In this document: piece by piece, positions 10,802 through 20,408 of the stretch
How the letters are laid out: every line of letters starts with the position of its first letter
Position numbering within the stretch: position 1 is the stretch's first letter
From: Legionella cardiaca
GTDB lineage: Bacteria > Pseudomonadota > Gammaproteobacteria > Legionellales > Legionellaceae
Length of the DNA: 64,000 nucleotides
Assembly (NCBI RefSeq): GCF_029026145.1
Contig: NZ_CP119078.1
Span: forward strand, 276,501 to 340,500
Direction: 5' to 3'
Position numbers and translations under genes: made by a program
The notes under the pieces: generated by a model
What the model was told of the DNA's origin: nothing
Database searches by the model: none
The model's input: only the letters and a program-made list of their open reading frames with translations

Positions 10802-12151
10802 ATGGTTTCAACCTTATTTTATTTTTTCCTTGCCTTATTATTACTGATCACGATTCACGAGTATGGTCACTTTATTGTGGCTCGCCTATGTGGTGTTAAA
10901 GTCTTACGATTTTCATTTGGTTTTGGCAAAGTTATTGCTCGTTGGCACGATAAAAAAGGCACCGAATACGCATGGTCTCTTTTCCCCTTAGGGGGGTATG
11001 TGAAGATGTTGGATGAAGCTGAAGGGCCAGTTCCCGAAAATGAGAAACATCTTGCATTCAACAATAAATCGGTTTGGGCACGTATAGCTATTGTAGTAGC
11101 TGGTCCATTTTTTAATTTTCTTCTAGCTTTTTTTGCATTATGGCTGGTTTTAATAATTGGCATTCAATCCTTGGCACCAATGATTGAAAAGGTAGAACCA
11201 AATAGTATTGCTGCCGCTGCGGGTTTGGAAGCTAAACAAGAAATCGTATCTTTGAATGATAAAGAAATTGTTAGCTGGCGTGATTTTCAATTCGCCCTCA
11301 TGCCTCTGCTTGGCAGTGATGAAACGGTTAATATGACTGTTAAATCGCTAAACGATGGGAAACTTAAATCATTAGCTATGCCACTGCGTAGCTGGCAAGT
11401 TGATCCTAAAAACCCAGATCCGTTAGGTAGTTTGGGAATTGTACCCTTCATTCCTAGTATTCCTCCCATCGTTGGTGAAGTTGTTGCAGACTCTCCTGCA
11501 CGAAAAGCTGGTTTAATAAATGGGGATGTCATTAAACGGATGAATGGTAAACCTTTGGCGGATTGGCTGGATCTGGTCGAGTATGTAAAAGATCATCCGA
11601 ATATGCCATTGACACTTTCTGTTTTGAGGGCAGGGCAAAGCCATACGCTCCATCTGCAAATTGGTGCGAAGACAGATGGTAGTAAAGAAGGATTTCTCGG
11701 TGTACGCTCGCAAAAAGTGAATTGGCCTTCACAATGGTTACGCTTGCAACGTCAGGGCCCTGTTGAAGCTCTAGGGACTGCTTTTTCCCAAACGGTGGAA
11801 CTTACTGGCGCTACTTTTTCTTTAATCGGGCGTTTTGCTACAGGGAAATTGGGTCTTAAAACAATTAGTGGTCCTGTGGGTATTGCTCAAGGGGCAGGCG
11901 AGTCAGCACGGAGTGGATTGGCTTATTATTTGTCTTTTCTGGCTTTAGTCAGTATTAGCTTAGGGGTTTTAAATTTGTTGCCTATTCCCATGCTGGATGG
12001 TGGGTATTTGTTATATTTTTTGTTTGAAATTATTCGTGGTCGCCCCCTCTCGGAAGAGATTAGATCATTTGGTATTTATTTAGGTTTGGTTTTTTTAGTA
12101 GCCTTAATGATCCTGGCTTTAAGCAATGATTTATCGAGATTGATTGGTTAG
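10802..12151 (+). CDS. rseP: RseP site-2 intramembrane metalloprotease
   Basis: A 449-residue membrane protein. The zinc-binding HEYGH lies at residues 19-23 in the first transmembrane segment. Two PDZ-type regions follow (about 115-200 and 215-290), and the C-terminal NLLPIPMLDGG supplies the third metal ligand. RseP cuts anti-sigma factors such as RseA and leftover signal peptides within the membrane, linking envelope stress to sigma-E. It sits directly before bamA, an order conserved in gammaproteobacteria, and one base after cdsA. Confidence 0.96.
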   Translation: MVSTLFYFFLALLLLITIHEYGHFIVARLCGVKVLRFSFGFGKVIARWHDKKGTEYAWSLFPLGGYVKMLDEAEGPVPENEKHLAFNNKSVWARIAIVVAGPFFNFLLAFFALWLVLIIGIQSLAPMIEKVEPNSIAAAAGLEAKQEIVSLNDKEIVSWRDFQFALMPLLGSDETVNMTVKSLNDGKLKSLAMPLRSWQVDPKNPDPLGSLGIVPFIPSIPPIVGEVVADSPARKAGLINGDVIKRMNGKPLADWLDLVEYVKDHPNMPLTLSVLRAGQSHTLHLQIGAKTDGSKEGFLGVRSQKVNWPSQWLRLQRQGPVEALGTAFSQTVELTGATFSLIGRFATGKLGLKTISGPVGIAQGAGESARSGLAYYLSFLALVSISLGVLNLLPIPMLDGGYLLYFLFEIIRGRPLSEEIRSFGIYLGLVFLVALMILALSNDLSRLIG

Positions 12152-12249
12152 GTTGGTAGTGTTTTGATTTTATTCAGTATATTTTTAAAGAATGAGCCTG
12201 AATTCAATATCGTGCATTACAATCTGTTTTATTCTGTTGGATTGATTTC

Positions 12250-12276
12250 TTGACAGGTCCAATCAGTTCCTATAAA
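12250..12276 (+). promoter_or_regulatory. Candidate sigma-70 promoter for bamA
   Basis: TTGACA at 12250-12255 and TATAAA at 12271-12276 are separated by 15 bases, a little shorter than the ideal 17. They lie about 65 bases before the bamA start in the 190-base gap after rseP. The motif match is good, but the spacing keeps confidence moderate. Confidence 0.45.
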
Positions 12277-12341
12277 AGGGTGGCAATATTTCTCGCTGGA
12301 GTTATCCAGAGTTATTCTGTAGTCCTGGACGTAAAATAATA

Positions 12342-14654
12342 ATGAAGAAAGTCAGTAAAAAAATTATTTTGGGTGTCTGTTGTTCGTCAATGTTAGCATG
12401 GTCTGCGCATGTTAGTGCGGCCGAGGGTTTTATTGTACGTGACATCAAGATTACTGGTTTACAGCGCGTTAGTACTGGTACGGTATTAAATTACTTACCT
12501 GTCCAAGTTGGAGAGGAAGTTAGTCCCGGCTCGACGGCACAAATTATTAGAGCCCTTTATGATACCGGATTCTTTCAATTAGTATCTCTTGAGCGTCAGG
12601 GAAATACTTTAATTGTTAACGTTGTTGAACGTGCAACAATTGGTTCGATTACGACTGTGGGTAATAAGGAAATACCAAGCGATAAATTGAAGGAACTGCT
12701 TAAGTCTATGGGCTTGGTAAAGGGGCGAGTTTTCCAACGCTCTTCTCTTGAACGCTTGGAGAAAGAATTAAAGCAAGCCTATAACGCTCGCGGTAAGTAT
12801 AATGCGCGCATTGAAACGAATGTGGCCTCATTAACTGAAAATCGTGTGGCCATTACTATTAATATTTCTGAGGGCCGAGTTTCACGCATTAAGGAAATTA
12901 AATTTATCGGTAATCACGATTTTTCAAAAAGTGAATTAATGCCGGAAATGTCTCTAACTGAAAGCGGCATTTTTACTTATTTCACTAAAAAAGATCAGTA
13001 TTCGAAATCGGCAATGGATACCTCGCTAGAAGCTTTACGCTCGTTTTATCTCGACAGAGGCTATCTAAAATTTAACGTTGTTTCTTCGCAGGTATTATTG
13101 TCTCCTGATAAAAAAGATGTCTTCATTAATATTCATATCGATGAAGGCCCACAATATCGTTTTGCCGGATATTCTGTAGTAGGTAAAACTATTTTACCCA
13201 AGGAAAAGATAGATTCATTAGTCCAGGTTAAGCAAGGAGCTGTATTTTCACGTAAAAAAGTAACCGAAAGTATCTCAGCAATTGGTTTGGCGTTAGGTGA
13301 TATTGGTTACGGCTTCCCAGCGATTAATGCAGAGCCACGTATTGATGAAAACAATAAGACAGTATTTATCACGTTTATTGTAGAACCGGGTCGACATGTT
13401 TACGTGCGTCGTATTAATTTCCATGGCAATACTAAAACAGGTGATTACGTATTACGGAATGTGATTCGCCAGGATGAAGGTTCTGTATTGTCACTGCACA
13501 ATATCAAAGAATCAGAAAGACAGCTTCGCGTCTTAGGTTATTTGAAAAATGTTAATGTCAAAACAACACCCGTACCAGGAACAAACAACCAGGTTGATTT
13601 GGATGTTGAAGTAGAGGAAGCGCCTTCCGCAGAAGCGACTGCCTCACTTGGTTATGGTACGAATGGACCGCAATTTAATGCTGCCTTTAATCAACATAAC
13701 TTTATGGGAACTGGCCGTTCGGTGGGTGTTGGTTTTAATGCCAGCTATTGGGGACAAGATTATTCGTTAAATTATTACAATCCTTTTTATACGACAACTG
13801 GAATTGGCCGCGGGCTGAACCTTTATTATCAAACCGTTGATCCGAAAAAATTAGATGTATCAGCCTATTCTTCGGATCGCTTTGGTTTTGATGTGAACTA
13901 TAATGTATTACTTTCTGAAAAAAGTAGTTTCCAATTTGGTTATGGTTATCAAGATTTAGAAATCAAATCTACTGGTCGAGTGGTTCAGATTCAAAACTTT
14001 GTGAATCAATATGGTCGGGATTTTCATGAGATTCGTTTAGTAACAGGTTGGAACCGTAATAGTTATGATCAAATTCCTTTCCCCACGAGAGGATTAAATC
14101 AGCAAGCAAGTGCTTTAGTTGCATTGCCTGCTTCATCCAACTCTTTATCTTATTACAAAACAAATTATCAAGCTCACTTATATCAACCTCTATTCAAAGG
14201 TTTCATTGTTAGTTTGCTTGGTAATGTTGGTTATGGAAATACTTTCAAAAATAATGGGTTGCCATTTTTTGAAAACTACTATGCAGGAGGTATTGCCTCT
14301 CCAGGACAGGTCCGTGGTTATCAAAGTTACTCCTTAGGTCCACTGGATAGTAATGGTAATGCGATAGGAGCTAACTTTTTAGTAAATGGTACTGCAGGTC
14401 TTATTCTTCCTTATCCTTTAAGCCGTGATACAGTAAGAACGACTATTTTTGCTGACGCAGGTAACGTTTATGCACGAGGTACACCAGAAGCCTTCAGAGG
14501 AATTGCCGGAGGACCGCTACGTTATTCTGCTGGTTTAGGCGTGGAATGGCGCTCTCCTTTTGGCCCCTTGGCATTCAGCGTGGCCAAGCCTTTGAATAAA
14601 CAACCATTTGATGATCAACAAATCTTCCAGTTTACCTTATCTTCAGGTTTCTAA
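12342..14654 (+). CDS. bamA: BamA outer-membrane protein assembly factor
   Basis: A 770-residue protein with a signal peptide (about residues 1-27, ending VSAA). Five POTRA repeats follow (about 28-430; note VRDIKITGLQRVS and RINFHGNTKTGD), then a 16-strand Omp85 beta-barrel (about 430-770). The barrel has the VRGY motif (GQVRGYQS) and a terminal aromatic residue (QFTLSSGF). It is the central subunit of the BAM machine that inserts beta-barrels into the outer membrane. A hairpin at 14662-14686 follows the stop. Unlike the usual arrangement, skp is not next: an opposite-strand oxidoreductase intervenes. Confidence 0.97.
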   Translation: MKKVSKKIILGVCCSSMLAWSAHVSAAEGFIVRDIKITGLQRVSTGTVLNYLPVQVGEEVSPGSTAQIIRALYDTGFFQLVSLERQGNTLIVNVVERATIGSITTVGNKEIPSDKLKELLKSMGLVKGRVFQRSSLERLEKELKQAYNARGKYNARIETNVASLTENRVAITINISEGRVSRIKEIKFIGNHDFSKSELMPEMSLTESGIFTYFTKKDQYSKSAMDTSLEALRSFYLDRGYLKFNVVSSQVLLSPDKKDVFINIHIDEGPQYRFAGYSVVGKTILPKEKIDSLVQVKQGAVFSRKKVTESISAIGLALGDIGYGFPAINAEPRIDENNKTVFITFIVEPGRHVYVRRINFHGNTKTGDYVLRNVIRQDEGSVLSLHNIKESERQLRVLGYLKNVNVKTTPVPGTNNQVDLDVEVEEAPSAEATASLGYGTNGPQFNAAFNQHNFMGTGRSVGVGFNASYWGQDYSLNYYNPFYTTTGIGRGLNLYYQTVDPKKLDVSAYSSDRFGFDVNYNVLLSEKSSFQFGYGYQDLEIKSTGRVVQIQNFVNQYGRDFHEIRLVTGWNRNSYDQIPFPTRGLNQQASALVALPASSNSLSYYKTNYQAHLYQPLFKGFIVSLLGNVGYGNTFKNNGLPFFENYYAGGIASPGQVRGYQSYSLGPLDSNGNAIGANFLVNGTAGLILPYPLSRDTVRTTIFADAGNVYARGTPEAFRGIAGGPLRYSAGLGVEWRSPFGPLAFSVAKPLNKQPFDDQQIFQFTLSSGF

Positions 14655-14661
14655 TATTAGA

Positions 14662-14686
14662 TGGAGGCATTTACTCGATGCCTCCA
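14662..14686. terminator. Bidirectional hairpin between bamA and the convergent oxidoreductase gene
   Basis: A 9-base perfect stem (TGGAGGCAT / ATGCCTCCA) with a 7-base loop fills the 33-base gap between two convergent stop codons. There is only a short T-rich stretch after it. Its position suggests it ends transcription from both sides. Confidence 0.65.
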
Positions 14687-14687
14687 C

Positions 14688-16646
14688 TTATTTGACAGAA
14701 ATTACGTTTTCCGCTGTTGTGTAGGTTGCTTTCTCACTGACATCACCACTATCTAATGCTTGAGATTCTGGCTTTAGAAATAGGGAGAAATAGGCATCTA
14801 CTGCCTCTCGTGAGAAAGTAGTTGTATTTTTTGTCTGTAGAAATAATTTGCTTTCACAGTCTGCAGTAATCTTAGTGCTTTGACCGCGATAAAGTCCTTT
14901 ATGAAATTTACGATGAAGATCGTTACATACCGCAAGCAATGCGTGCATTTTCTGGGGAGACAACTCAGCATTCTCCGTCTCTTGTAAGTAATTTTTCCCA
15001 TAATCAACTAGTTTTACCATACCTTCATTGCTTTCAATGGCAATTTTACCAGCTCTAATGGTTGCCAGGGTGCGGATTATTGGTTTGATAAACCAGGTGG
15101 CTGGCGTAGTTGTTAGTTCGATTAATCCTCTTAGCAAAGTAAAAAATCCGTCAGCAAAGCGCTTTGGGTTGAAAGTAAAAAAGCCAACAACCAATTTGAT
15201 TAATCCCATGCCTGTATTAGCGATGCCAACTAGAGGTTGTTTAAAATCCTGTTTTATATGGGAATCAGATTTGTAGGGCTTAAAATAATCAATAAATATC
15301 TTAGCTATTTTGCGCAGTGTATAAGTGATGGGTACATAGTCAAATTGTCCCAATTTTACGAGATTATAGGGACGATGAGGATACGGCTGCCAAGCGACAG
15401 TTTCATCGCCTTCTGCTTCGTTGTTTTGCCCTAAGAGTCTAAAGTAATCGGCAAGAAGTTCTTCTTGAATATTGCCATCGGCATCATCTACCGTTGAGGC
15501 AGTTTTAAGGCTTTGCAGAAATTTTATTCCAGACCAGACACTCCTGATACGATAGGTACTGTAATCAGCGACCTCTTTGATTTTCTTGGGGACAAATTGC
15601 CTAAACCATACTTGATATGCTTCAAGTGCTTGCTGAGTTACTGCGTTATCTGCAAATTTTTGTTTGATAGCTGGTTTCATCATACTCAAAAATTCGGCGC
15701 TAGACTCTAATCCCGCGTTTAATCCCTTAAAATAAGATAAGCCTAAGCCTGCATCGCCTGCTAAAGATAAATGAGTTTCACCATGCTTATAGATCACTTG
15801 CTCAGCATGAGTGGCTGGGGCTTCATTAACACTCACACGAATCGTGCTCTTGTCTATCTGCTCGCCGCCCTTACCAATTCTTATTGCCAGATAGCGGTAG
15901 ATAAAACGTTTAATGTCCTCTGGTAAGTGCGCAAGAGGCTGTTCCGGAATATCCGTGCCATCGTTAGGGATATTAGCAAAAGGAGTAATGGGGTTTTTTG
16001 AGGTTGCTGTCTTAAGTTGTGCAAAAGCTTGTTTGGAAATCATCATTTGCATGGTAATAGGCGTTTTGCCGTCAGCGAAATGGCCGACATATTCATTAGC
16101 AATAAGGCCTTGCCGTGCCATTTGTTGATAAAAAGCAATGGAGTCAATAGAATCTGCTTTTTGTTCACCATTCACTTCAAAGCGTAATTGTAAAACATAA
16201 TCAAATTCATGTTTAACCTGATTGCCTTCCGGGAATAAGGTGCTACTGACAACACTGTGTGTACCATCTGCGCCAATAATCAGACGGGCGTCGGGATGCT
16301 TATCAAAAATCTGTTGCTGAATGGTTTCCTTTTTAATTTCTTCTGTAATGATTTCTACACCATTATTTTGTGCGAGGGTTTTAAAAATCTGCTCAAGCTC
16401 ATTAGTACGAATGTGTGGATCTTTCTTTAGGCGTTTAAGCAGCGTAAGTAAGTCAGGATCATCCATTGTCTCCGTTGCTTCCATTAGTTTTTGCAACTGC
16501 TGATGCTGCATTATTAGGGTGTGTTTACGTTGATACTCTTCATATTTTTCAAATACAACGACATTAACATCGGGATTAAGTTTTTTAAGACCCCATGCAT
16601 GAGCCAGACCTATAGGACCACCGCCAACAATGACAACATCAGCCAT
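14688..16646 (-). CDS. FAD-dependent oxidoreductase with long helical C-terminal extension
   Basis: Start set at 16646 (MADVVIVGGG), which has a TTGAGG ribosome-binding site; an upstream in-frame start would add 18 residues without support. The 652-residue protein begins with a Rossmann FAD-binding motif (VGGGPIG, residues 7-13). It has the second flavin motifs GADG (125-128) and LAGDAGLGLS (Gly-Asp at 297-298), as in class A flavoprotein hydroxylases. About 300 further residues of unknown, partly hydrophobic sequence follow (note LIKLVVGFFTF). Substrate unknown. It lies antisense between bamA and skp, breaking a normally contiguous operon, which points to later insertion. An effector role is possible but unsupported. 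Confidence 0.75.
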   Translation of the reverse strand: MADVVIVGGGPIGLAHAWGLKKLNPDVNVVVFEKYEEYQRKHTLIMQHQQLQKLMEATETMDDPDLLTLLKRLKKDPHIRTNELEQIFKTLAQNNGVEIITEEIKKETIQQQIFDKHPDARLIIGADGTHSVVSSTLFPEGNQVKHEFDYVLQLRFEVNGEQKADSIDSIAFYQQMARQGLIANEYVGHFADGKTPITMQMMISKQAFAQLKTATSKNPITPFANIPNDGTDIPEQPLAHLPEDIKRFIYRYLAIRIGKGGEQIDKSTIRVSVNEAPATHAEQVIYKHGETHLSLAGDAGLGLSYFKGLNAGLESSAEFLSMMKPAIKQKFADNAVTQQALEAYQVWFRQFVPKKIKEVADYSTYRIRSVWSGIKFLQSLKTASTVDDADGNIQEELLADYFRLLGQNNEAEGDETVAWQPYPHRPYNLVKLGQFDYVPITYTLRKIAKIFIDYFKPYKSDSHIKQDFKQPLVGIANTGMGLIKLVVGFFTFNPKRFADGFFTLLRGLIELTTTPATWFIKPIIRTLATIRAGKIAIESNEGMVKLVDYGKNYLQETENAELSPQKMHALLAVCNDLHRKFHKGLYRGQSTKITADCESKLFLQTKNTTTFSREAVDAYFSLFLKPESQALDSGDVSEKATYTTAENVISVK

Positions 16647-16780
16647 AAAAACCTCAATTGATAAAAAATTGATCAATAATAGCATTGTATGAGCACTCAA
16701 GCAAGTATTCTATGCGTACAGTTATCGCAACCGACGTTGAATTATGCTAGCATCGGAGACTTTTAATCAGGAGATCAATA

Positions 16781-17281
16781 ATGAAGCGTGTTAGTGGGTT
16801 CTTAATTGCTTTGGCCTTCCTTTTTGGTGGTGCAAATGCATTTGCAGACTGGGCAAAAATTGGTGTAGTCGATTTGCAAAAAATTATGCAAACTTCTAGT
16901 CAAATGAAAGCTATTCAGCAAAAATTAGAAAAAGATTTTAAACCTCGTCGTGATAAATTAGTTGCGATGGAAGAAAGTTTGAAAAAAGACATGGAAAAAT
17001 TCAAGCGCGAAAGTGCCGTAATGAGCCAAACTCAGAAAAAAGAGATGGAGAAAAAGATTATTACAGCTCAACAAACGTTTGAAAGAGAAGGTCAACAATA
17101 TCAGCAAGAATTAAGTACTGCTCACAATGAAGCAATGGAAGAGCTTTACAGCAAGATTCGTAAAGCTATCAACAAAGTTGCTGAAACTGAAAAATACGAT
17201 TTAATTTTGCAAAAAGACGCAACGCCTTTTAGCGTTTCTAAGTTAGATGTAACTGAAAGCGTTATGAAAGAAATTAATTAA
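16781..17281 (+). CDS. skp: Skp/OmpH periplasmic chaperone
   Basis: A 166-residue protein with a signal peptide (residues 1-22, cleaved after AFA). A Lys/Gln/Glu-rich coiled coil (about 45-125) forms the tentacles of the Skp trimer, which holds unfolded outer-membrane proteins between the Sec translocon and BamA. The start has a strong AGGAGA ribosome-binding site 7 bases upstream. Because the gene before it is on the other strand, it needs its own promoter in 16701-16780; TATGCT near 16744 is a plausible -10. lpxD starts 5 bases after its stop. Confidence 0.94.
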   Translation: MKRVSGFLIALAFLFGGANAFADWAKIGVVDLQKIMQTSSQMKAIQQKLEKDFKPRRDKLVAMEESLKKDMEKFKRESAVMSQTQKKEMEKKIITAQQTFEREGQQYQQELSTAHNEAMEELYSKIRKAINKVAETEKYDLILQKDATPFSVSKLDVTESVMKEIN

Positions 17282-17286
17282 TCTTT

Positions 17287-18306
17287 GTGAATAGTGTGTA
17301 TACACTTGCCGAATTGGCTCAACACCTGGATGGCATTTTATACGGTAATGCCGAACAATCCATCCAAGGTGTTGCTTCTTTAAGTCGTGCTTGTAAAACT
17401 GATTTATCCTGCTTTAATAATCCTTCCCTATTAGCATCATTAACCACTACCCAGGCTGGAGGAGTACTGCTCACAGAGAATTATCTTTCTGAGTGTCCTG
17501 TAAATGCTATTGTTGTGGTGAATCCACTTAGGAGTATGGCTACCATAGCAAAAATGTTTAAACCAAAGGTCAAAAATTGTTCTGGTATTCATCCGAGAGC
17601 CATTATTGCTCCTTCGGCAAAAATCGGCCAACGAGTTACTATTGGTGAAAATACTGTGATTGGTGCTGATGTTACACTGGGTGATGATGTCATTATCGGT
17701 GCAAATTGTGTGCTTGAAATGAATGTTTCTGTTGGAATGCGGACTCTTATTCATCATGGAGTCTATTTGCATGAGGGCACAAAACTAGGTATGTCTGTGC
17801 TTGTAGAGAGTGGTGTCGTAATAGGTGCATCGCCCTATAACAGTGTTAAACAACAAGGACATTGGCTAAGTGGTCCAGATATGGGCGGTGTTTTTGTTGC
17901 CGATGAAGTGCATCTAGGGGCAAATACCGTTATCGCTAGAGGAGCGCTAGGAGATACATTCATTGGTAAAGGCGTGCACATTGATAATTTGGTCATGATT
18001 GCACATGATGTTATTATTGGTGCGAATTCAGCAATTGCCGGTTGTGCAGTGATTGGTGCTTATGCAGAGCTTGGTGCTCATTGTATTGTTGGTGGGGCCA
18101 GTTGTTTGGCTTCATACGTGCAATTGGCTGATGATGTGGTGATTACAGGAATGTCAACTGTCAATAAAACGTTAACGAAGGCAGGGATCTATTCCTCGGG
18201 TACTATGGTTTGTGAGCATCGCCAATGGCGCCGCAATGCAGCTCGTTTTCGTCGGCTTGATGATTATATTACTCGCCTTATCAAATTAGAGAAAGAAGAG
18301 CCGTAG
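17287..18306 (+). CDS. lpxD: UDP-3-O-acylglucosamine N-acyltransferase
   Basis: A 339-residue protein with the LpxD N-terminal uridine-binding domain (about residues 1-100). A left-handed beta-helix of hexapeptide repeats follows (about 105-300), with the catalytic His in MIAHDVIIG (about 239). It adds the amide-linked hydroxy-acyl chain in lipid A synthesis in the cytoplasm, using acyl-ACP. The start is GTG, 5 bases after the skp stop. A 150-base gap separates it from fabZ. Confidence 0.96.
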   Translation: MNSVYTLAELAQHLDGILYGNAEQSIQGVASLSRACKTDLSCFNNPSLLASLTTTQAGGVLLTENYLSECPVNAIVVVNPLRSMATIAKMFKPKVKNCSGIHPRAIIAPSAKIGQRVTIGENTVIGADVTLGDDVIIGANCVLEMNVSVGMRTLIHHGVYLHEGTKLGMSVLVESGVVIGASPYNSVKQQGHWLSGPDMGGVFVADEVHLGANTVIARGALGDTFIGKGVHIDNLVMIAHDVIIGANSAIAGCAVIGAYAELGAHCIVGGASCLASYVQLADDVVITGMSTVNKTLTKAGIYSSGTMVCEHRQWRRNAARFRRLDDYITRLIKLEKEEP

Positions 18307-18510
18307 GCAGACAGTTTCGGGAAGTTATTATTAGGATTTATTGCACCATTGTTTATAAGTAAATATCACTGATTGTTCAAGGTTTTAACTGAGATTAGTT
18401 AAATAGCTGACTATTCTTCTTATCCAAGTTAAAATTCAGGCGCAATCATCGACATTTGTTTGCAAAAGCAACGAAAGCAGATCCCTAAAAGAATTAGTGA
18501 GAGACAACGC

Positions 18511-18963
18511 ATGAGTGAAGTCATTAACATATCTAAAATACTCGACTTATTGCCACATCGTTATCCATTTATCCTCATCGATCGGGTAATGGATTATAAG
18601 GCGTTTGAGCATTTGGTTGGCATTAAGAATGTGACAATAAATGAGCCATTTTTTGTTGGACATTTCCCCGGAAATCCAATTATGCCAGGGGTACTAATGC
18701 TTGAAGCCTTAGCTCAAGCAGGTGCAATACTGTCTAACTTATCAAGAACTCCAAAGGAAGGGCATGAGTTTTTATATTTTTTTGCCGGAATTGATAATGT
18801 TAAGTTTAAACAAGTAGTAACCCCAGGCGATCAGTTACGTTTGGAGGTGAAGTTAATGGGGCAAAAAAGAGATTTTTGGCGCCTGAGTGGAGCGGCTTAT
18901 GTTGGTGATAAACTGGCCTGTTCCGCGGATTTAATGAGTGCAGCGAAGGAAGTTAAAAAGTGA
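18511..18963 (+). CDS. fabZ: 3-hydroxyacyl-ACP dehydratase
   Basis: A 150-residue hotdog-fold enzyme when started at ATG 18511 (MSEVINISK), which matches the family length; an in-frame start at 18460 would add 17 atypical basic residues. Key features are [12 protein letters not shown], the catalytic His in [12 protein letters not shown], and Glu in [10 protein letters not shown]. It dehydrates 3-hydroxyacyl-ACP in fatty acid synthesis and competes with LpxA and LpxD for the same acyl pool, which fits its place between them. Its stop overlaps the lpxA GTG start by 4 bases. Confidence 0.95.
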   Translation: MSEVINISKILDLLPHRYPFILIDRVMDYKAFEHLVGIKNVTINEPFFVGHFPGNPIMPGVLMLEALAQAGAILSNLSRTPKEGHEFLYFFAGIDNVKFKQVVTPGDQLRLEVKLMGQKRDFWRLSGAAYVGDKLACSADLMSAAKEVKK

Positions 18964-19730
18964 TAGATGAACGAGCAATAATTCACCCTTCAGCAAAATT
19001 GGCAAAAGGGGTTTCTGTCGGTGCAGGTAGCCTGATTGGTGCTGATGTAGAAATTGGTGAAGGCACTTGGATTGGTCCTTATGTCGTGATTCAGGGACCT
19101 ACAGTAATCGGTAAAAATAATAAGATTTTTCAATTTGCATCCGTCGGCGATGAACCACAAGATATTACTTATAAAGGCGAGCCTACACGTTTAGAGATAG
19201 GTGATAATAATATCATTCGCGAATATTGTATGATTAGCCGCGGAACGGTCAAAGGTGGTGGAGTAACTCGCGTAGGTAATGAAAATTATTTAATGGCTTA
19301 TACCCACATAGGTCACGATTGCATGATAGGTAATAATACTATTATGGTTAATCATGCGGCTTTATCTGGACATGTCACTATTAATGATTATGCCATTATT
19401 GGCCCTTATGCAGCGATACACCAATTTTGCCACGTAGGGGCTTATGCATTTATTGCAAGAGCTACTTATGTGAGTAAGGATGTATTACCTTATGTGATGA
19501 TTGCAGGCCACACTACGTCGGCATGTGGAATTAATACGGTTGGTTTAAGGCGCCGTGGATTTTCCTCTGCAACCATTGATCATCTACGCCGTGCTTATAA
19601 AATAATTTTCCGTAAGGGATTAACAGTGCAGCAGGCAGTTGCAGAATTAGAAATAATGCAAAATGACTGTCCTGAAGTACTGCCAATGATTGATGCCTTG
19701 AACCAATCTGCAAGGGGGATCGTACGCTAA
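18960..19730 (+). CDS. lpxA: UDP-N-acetylglucosamine O-acyltransferase
   Basis: A 256-residue left-handed beta-helix protein with hexapeptide repeats from residue 5 to about 185. It has the catalytic His in HIGHDCMIGN and the C-terminal helical domain (VGLRRRGFS, then LRRAYKIIFR). It performs the first acylation of lipid A synthesis. It starts with GTG, translationally coupled to fabZ. lpxB, which often follows, is absent; crcB begins one base after the stop. Confidence 0.97.
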   Translation: MIDERAIIHPSAKLAKGVSVGAGSLIGADVEIGEGTWIGPYVVIQGPTVIGKNNKIFQFASVGDEPQDITYKGEPTRLEIGDNNIIREYCMISRGTVKGGGVTRVGNENYLMAYTHIGHDCMIGNNTIMVNHAALSGHVTINDYAIIGPYAAIHQFCHVGAYAFIARATYVSKDVLPYVMIAGHTTSACGINTVGLRRRGFSSATIDHLRRAYKIIFRKGLTVQQAVAELEIMQNDCPEVLPMIDALNQSARGIVR

Positions 19731-19731
19731 T

Positions 19732-20121
19732 ATGTTAACTTCGCTGCTTGCCGTAGCTTGTGGTGGTACTATAGGTGCTGTAGCTCGTTTTGCGACTGTA
19801 AATATTATGCAGAAGCTTTTGGGCACCGGTTACCCTTATGGGACATTAATGGTTAACTGCGTGGGTTCGTTCTTGGCAGGTTTCATTATGATATTGATAA
19901 TGGAGCGTTTGGTAGACGCCGAATACTGGCGCTTGTTCCTGGTCGTCGGATTTCTGGGAGCTTACACTACTTTTTCCAGTTTTTCCTGGGAAACATGGAT
20001 GTTATATCAAAATGGGCAGCCATTGATAGCAATAGGAAATATTATCTTTAATAATATTGGTGCCTTAGTGATGGCATTCATTGGAATTCATTGTGGTCGT
20101 TTGGTAGGGAATCTTATATGA
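19732..20121 (+). CDS. crcB: Fluc-type fluoride channel CrcB
   Basis: A 129-residue protein with four membrane segments and the family motifs GGTIGAVARF, GTLMVNCVGSFLAG and GAYTTFSSFSWET. It exports fluoride as a dual-topology dimer. It lies one base after lpxA and shares a 4-base ATGA overlap with the DUF190 gene, so expression is tied to the lipid A operon. No fluoride riboswitch can fit upstream, so induction by fluoride is unlikely here. Confidence 0.95.
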   Translation: MLTSLLAVACGGTIGAVARFATVNIMQKLLGTGYPYGTLMVNCVGSFLAGFIMILIMERLVDAEYWRLFLVVGFLGAYTTFSSFSWETWMLYQNGQPLIAIGNIIFNNIGALVMAFIGIHCGRLVGNLI

Positions 20122-20408
20122 CTCAAGTAAAAATTGTGCGTATTTATCTTAGTGAAGATAGTCCTGTAATGAATGAAATCTATAATTTTTTGCACCAGCA
20201 AAAAATTAAGGGGGCCACAATTTTTCGCGGCGTGAAAGGTTATAGTAGCTCTGGAGAGCGAGAAGCGAGTATATTGGATTTACATTTTGATCTACCAATG
20301 ATTCTTGAGTTTTTTGACGAGGTAGCGAAAGTCGATAAGATCATGGTGGCACTTGCTGATAAAATTCAGGCAGGGAGAATTCTGAGTTGGCTTGCTGATT
20401 TAACCTAA
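20118..20408 (+). CDS. DUF190 family protein
   Basis: A 96-residue protein when started at ATG 20118, which overlaps the crcB stop as ATGA. It has the PII-like DUF190 pattern: VRIYLSEDS, then LHQQKIKGATIFRGVKGYS and LPMILEFFDEVAKVDKI. DUF190 genes are frequent neighbours of crcB, and the fold resembles nucleotide-binding PII proteins. A regulatory role for the channel is suggested by that linkage but not shown. Confidence 0.88.
   Translation: MTQVKIVRIYLSEDSPVMNEIYNFLHQQKIKGATIFRGVKGYSSSGEREASILDLHFDLPMILEFFDEVAKVDKIMVALADKIQAGRILSWLADLT

Noticed and set aside
19700-19731. Possible fluoride riboswitch before crcB
   Set aside because: crcB begins one base after lpxA, leaving no room outside coding sequence, and no riboswitch core was seen.
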